Below, piece after piece: positions 5,883-5,896 of a stretch of 5,896 nucleotides of DNA. How positions within the stretch are numbered: the first letter of the stretch is position 1; every line of letters begins with the position of its first letter. Below the pieces are notes generated by a model. The model was not told the origin of the DNA. It saw only the letters and a program-made list of their open reading frames with translations, and did not search any database. Both the position numbers and the translations under genes were made by a program. The DNA lies in the NCBI GenBank assembly GCA_902471875.1, contig CABRLN010000060.1, positions 1 to 5,896 of the forward strand. The letters are read 5' to 3'. This DNA is from an uncultured Clostridium sp. (GTDB taxonomy: Bacteria > Bacillota > Clostridia > Oscillospirales > Acutalibacteraceae).

Positions 5883-5896
5883 GCAACACACTTAAA

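Noticed and set aside
1..5896. CRISPR array, tRNA, rRNA, insertion sequence or phage gene
   Set aside because: I saw no regularly spaced repeats, cloverleaf-like sequences, transposase motifs or terminal inverted repeats on either strand.

Overview
The window looks like chromosomal DNA from a low-GC Firmicute, most likely an anaerobic Clostridia member (Oscillospiraceae/Lachnospiraceae-like). This rests on AT-rich composition, strong purine-rich ribosome binding sites, use of GTG and TTG as well as ATG starts, sigma-A-type promoters, and the protein families present. No exact species can be named from the sequence alone.

Layout: four genes on the minus strand are followed by one divergent gene on the plus strand. 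Read in the minus direction from the right, they are a FliB-type protein lysine methylase (5124 to 4003), a TetR-family repressor with its own promoter (3839 to 3222), a PepD-type Xaa-His dipeptidase (2989 to 1544) and a DUF819 polytopic membrane protein (1357 to 182). To the right, a MarR-family regulator (5366 to 5827) is read away from fliB. It has a near-consensus promoter with a dense cluster of inverted half-sites just downstream of the -10 box, an arrangement expected for autorepression. The last 70 bases hold a second inverted repeat that shares a 9-base word with that cluster and may control the next gene, which lies outside the window.

Functional reading: PepD and the DUF819 membrane protein are neighbours in the same orientation and could form a peptide or amino-acid utilisation pair. 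That is inference, because DUF819 substrates are not known to me. The TetR and FliB genes are richer in AT than the other three and have no obvious partners here. There are no flagellar genes around FliB and no efflux pump beside TetR. MarR genes of this type usually precede a transporter, which would lie to the right of the window.

I see no RNA gene, insertion sequence, CRISPR array or phage gene. Two start codons are placed a few bases inside the longest open frame (DUF819 and MarR) because of ribosome binding site spacing. I did not find a clearly novel system. The most informative signals are the regulatory repeats around marR, the paired ACCGCT repeats before the DUF819 gene, and the isolated FliB homologue.
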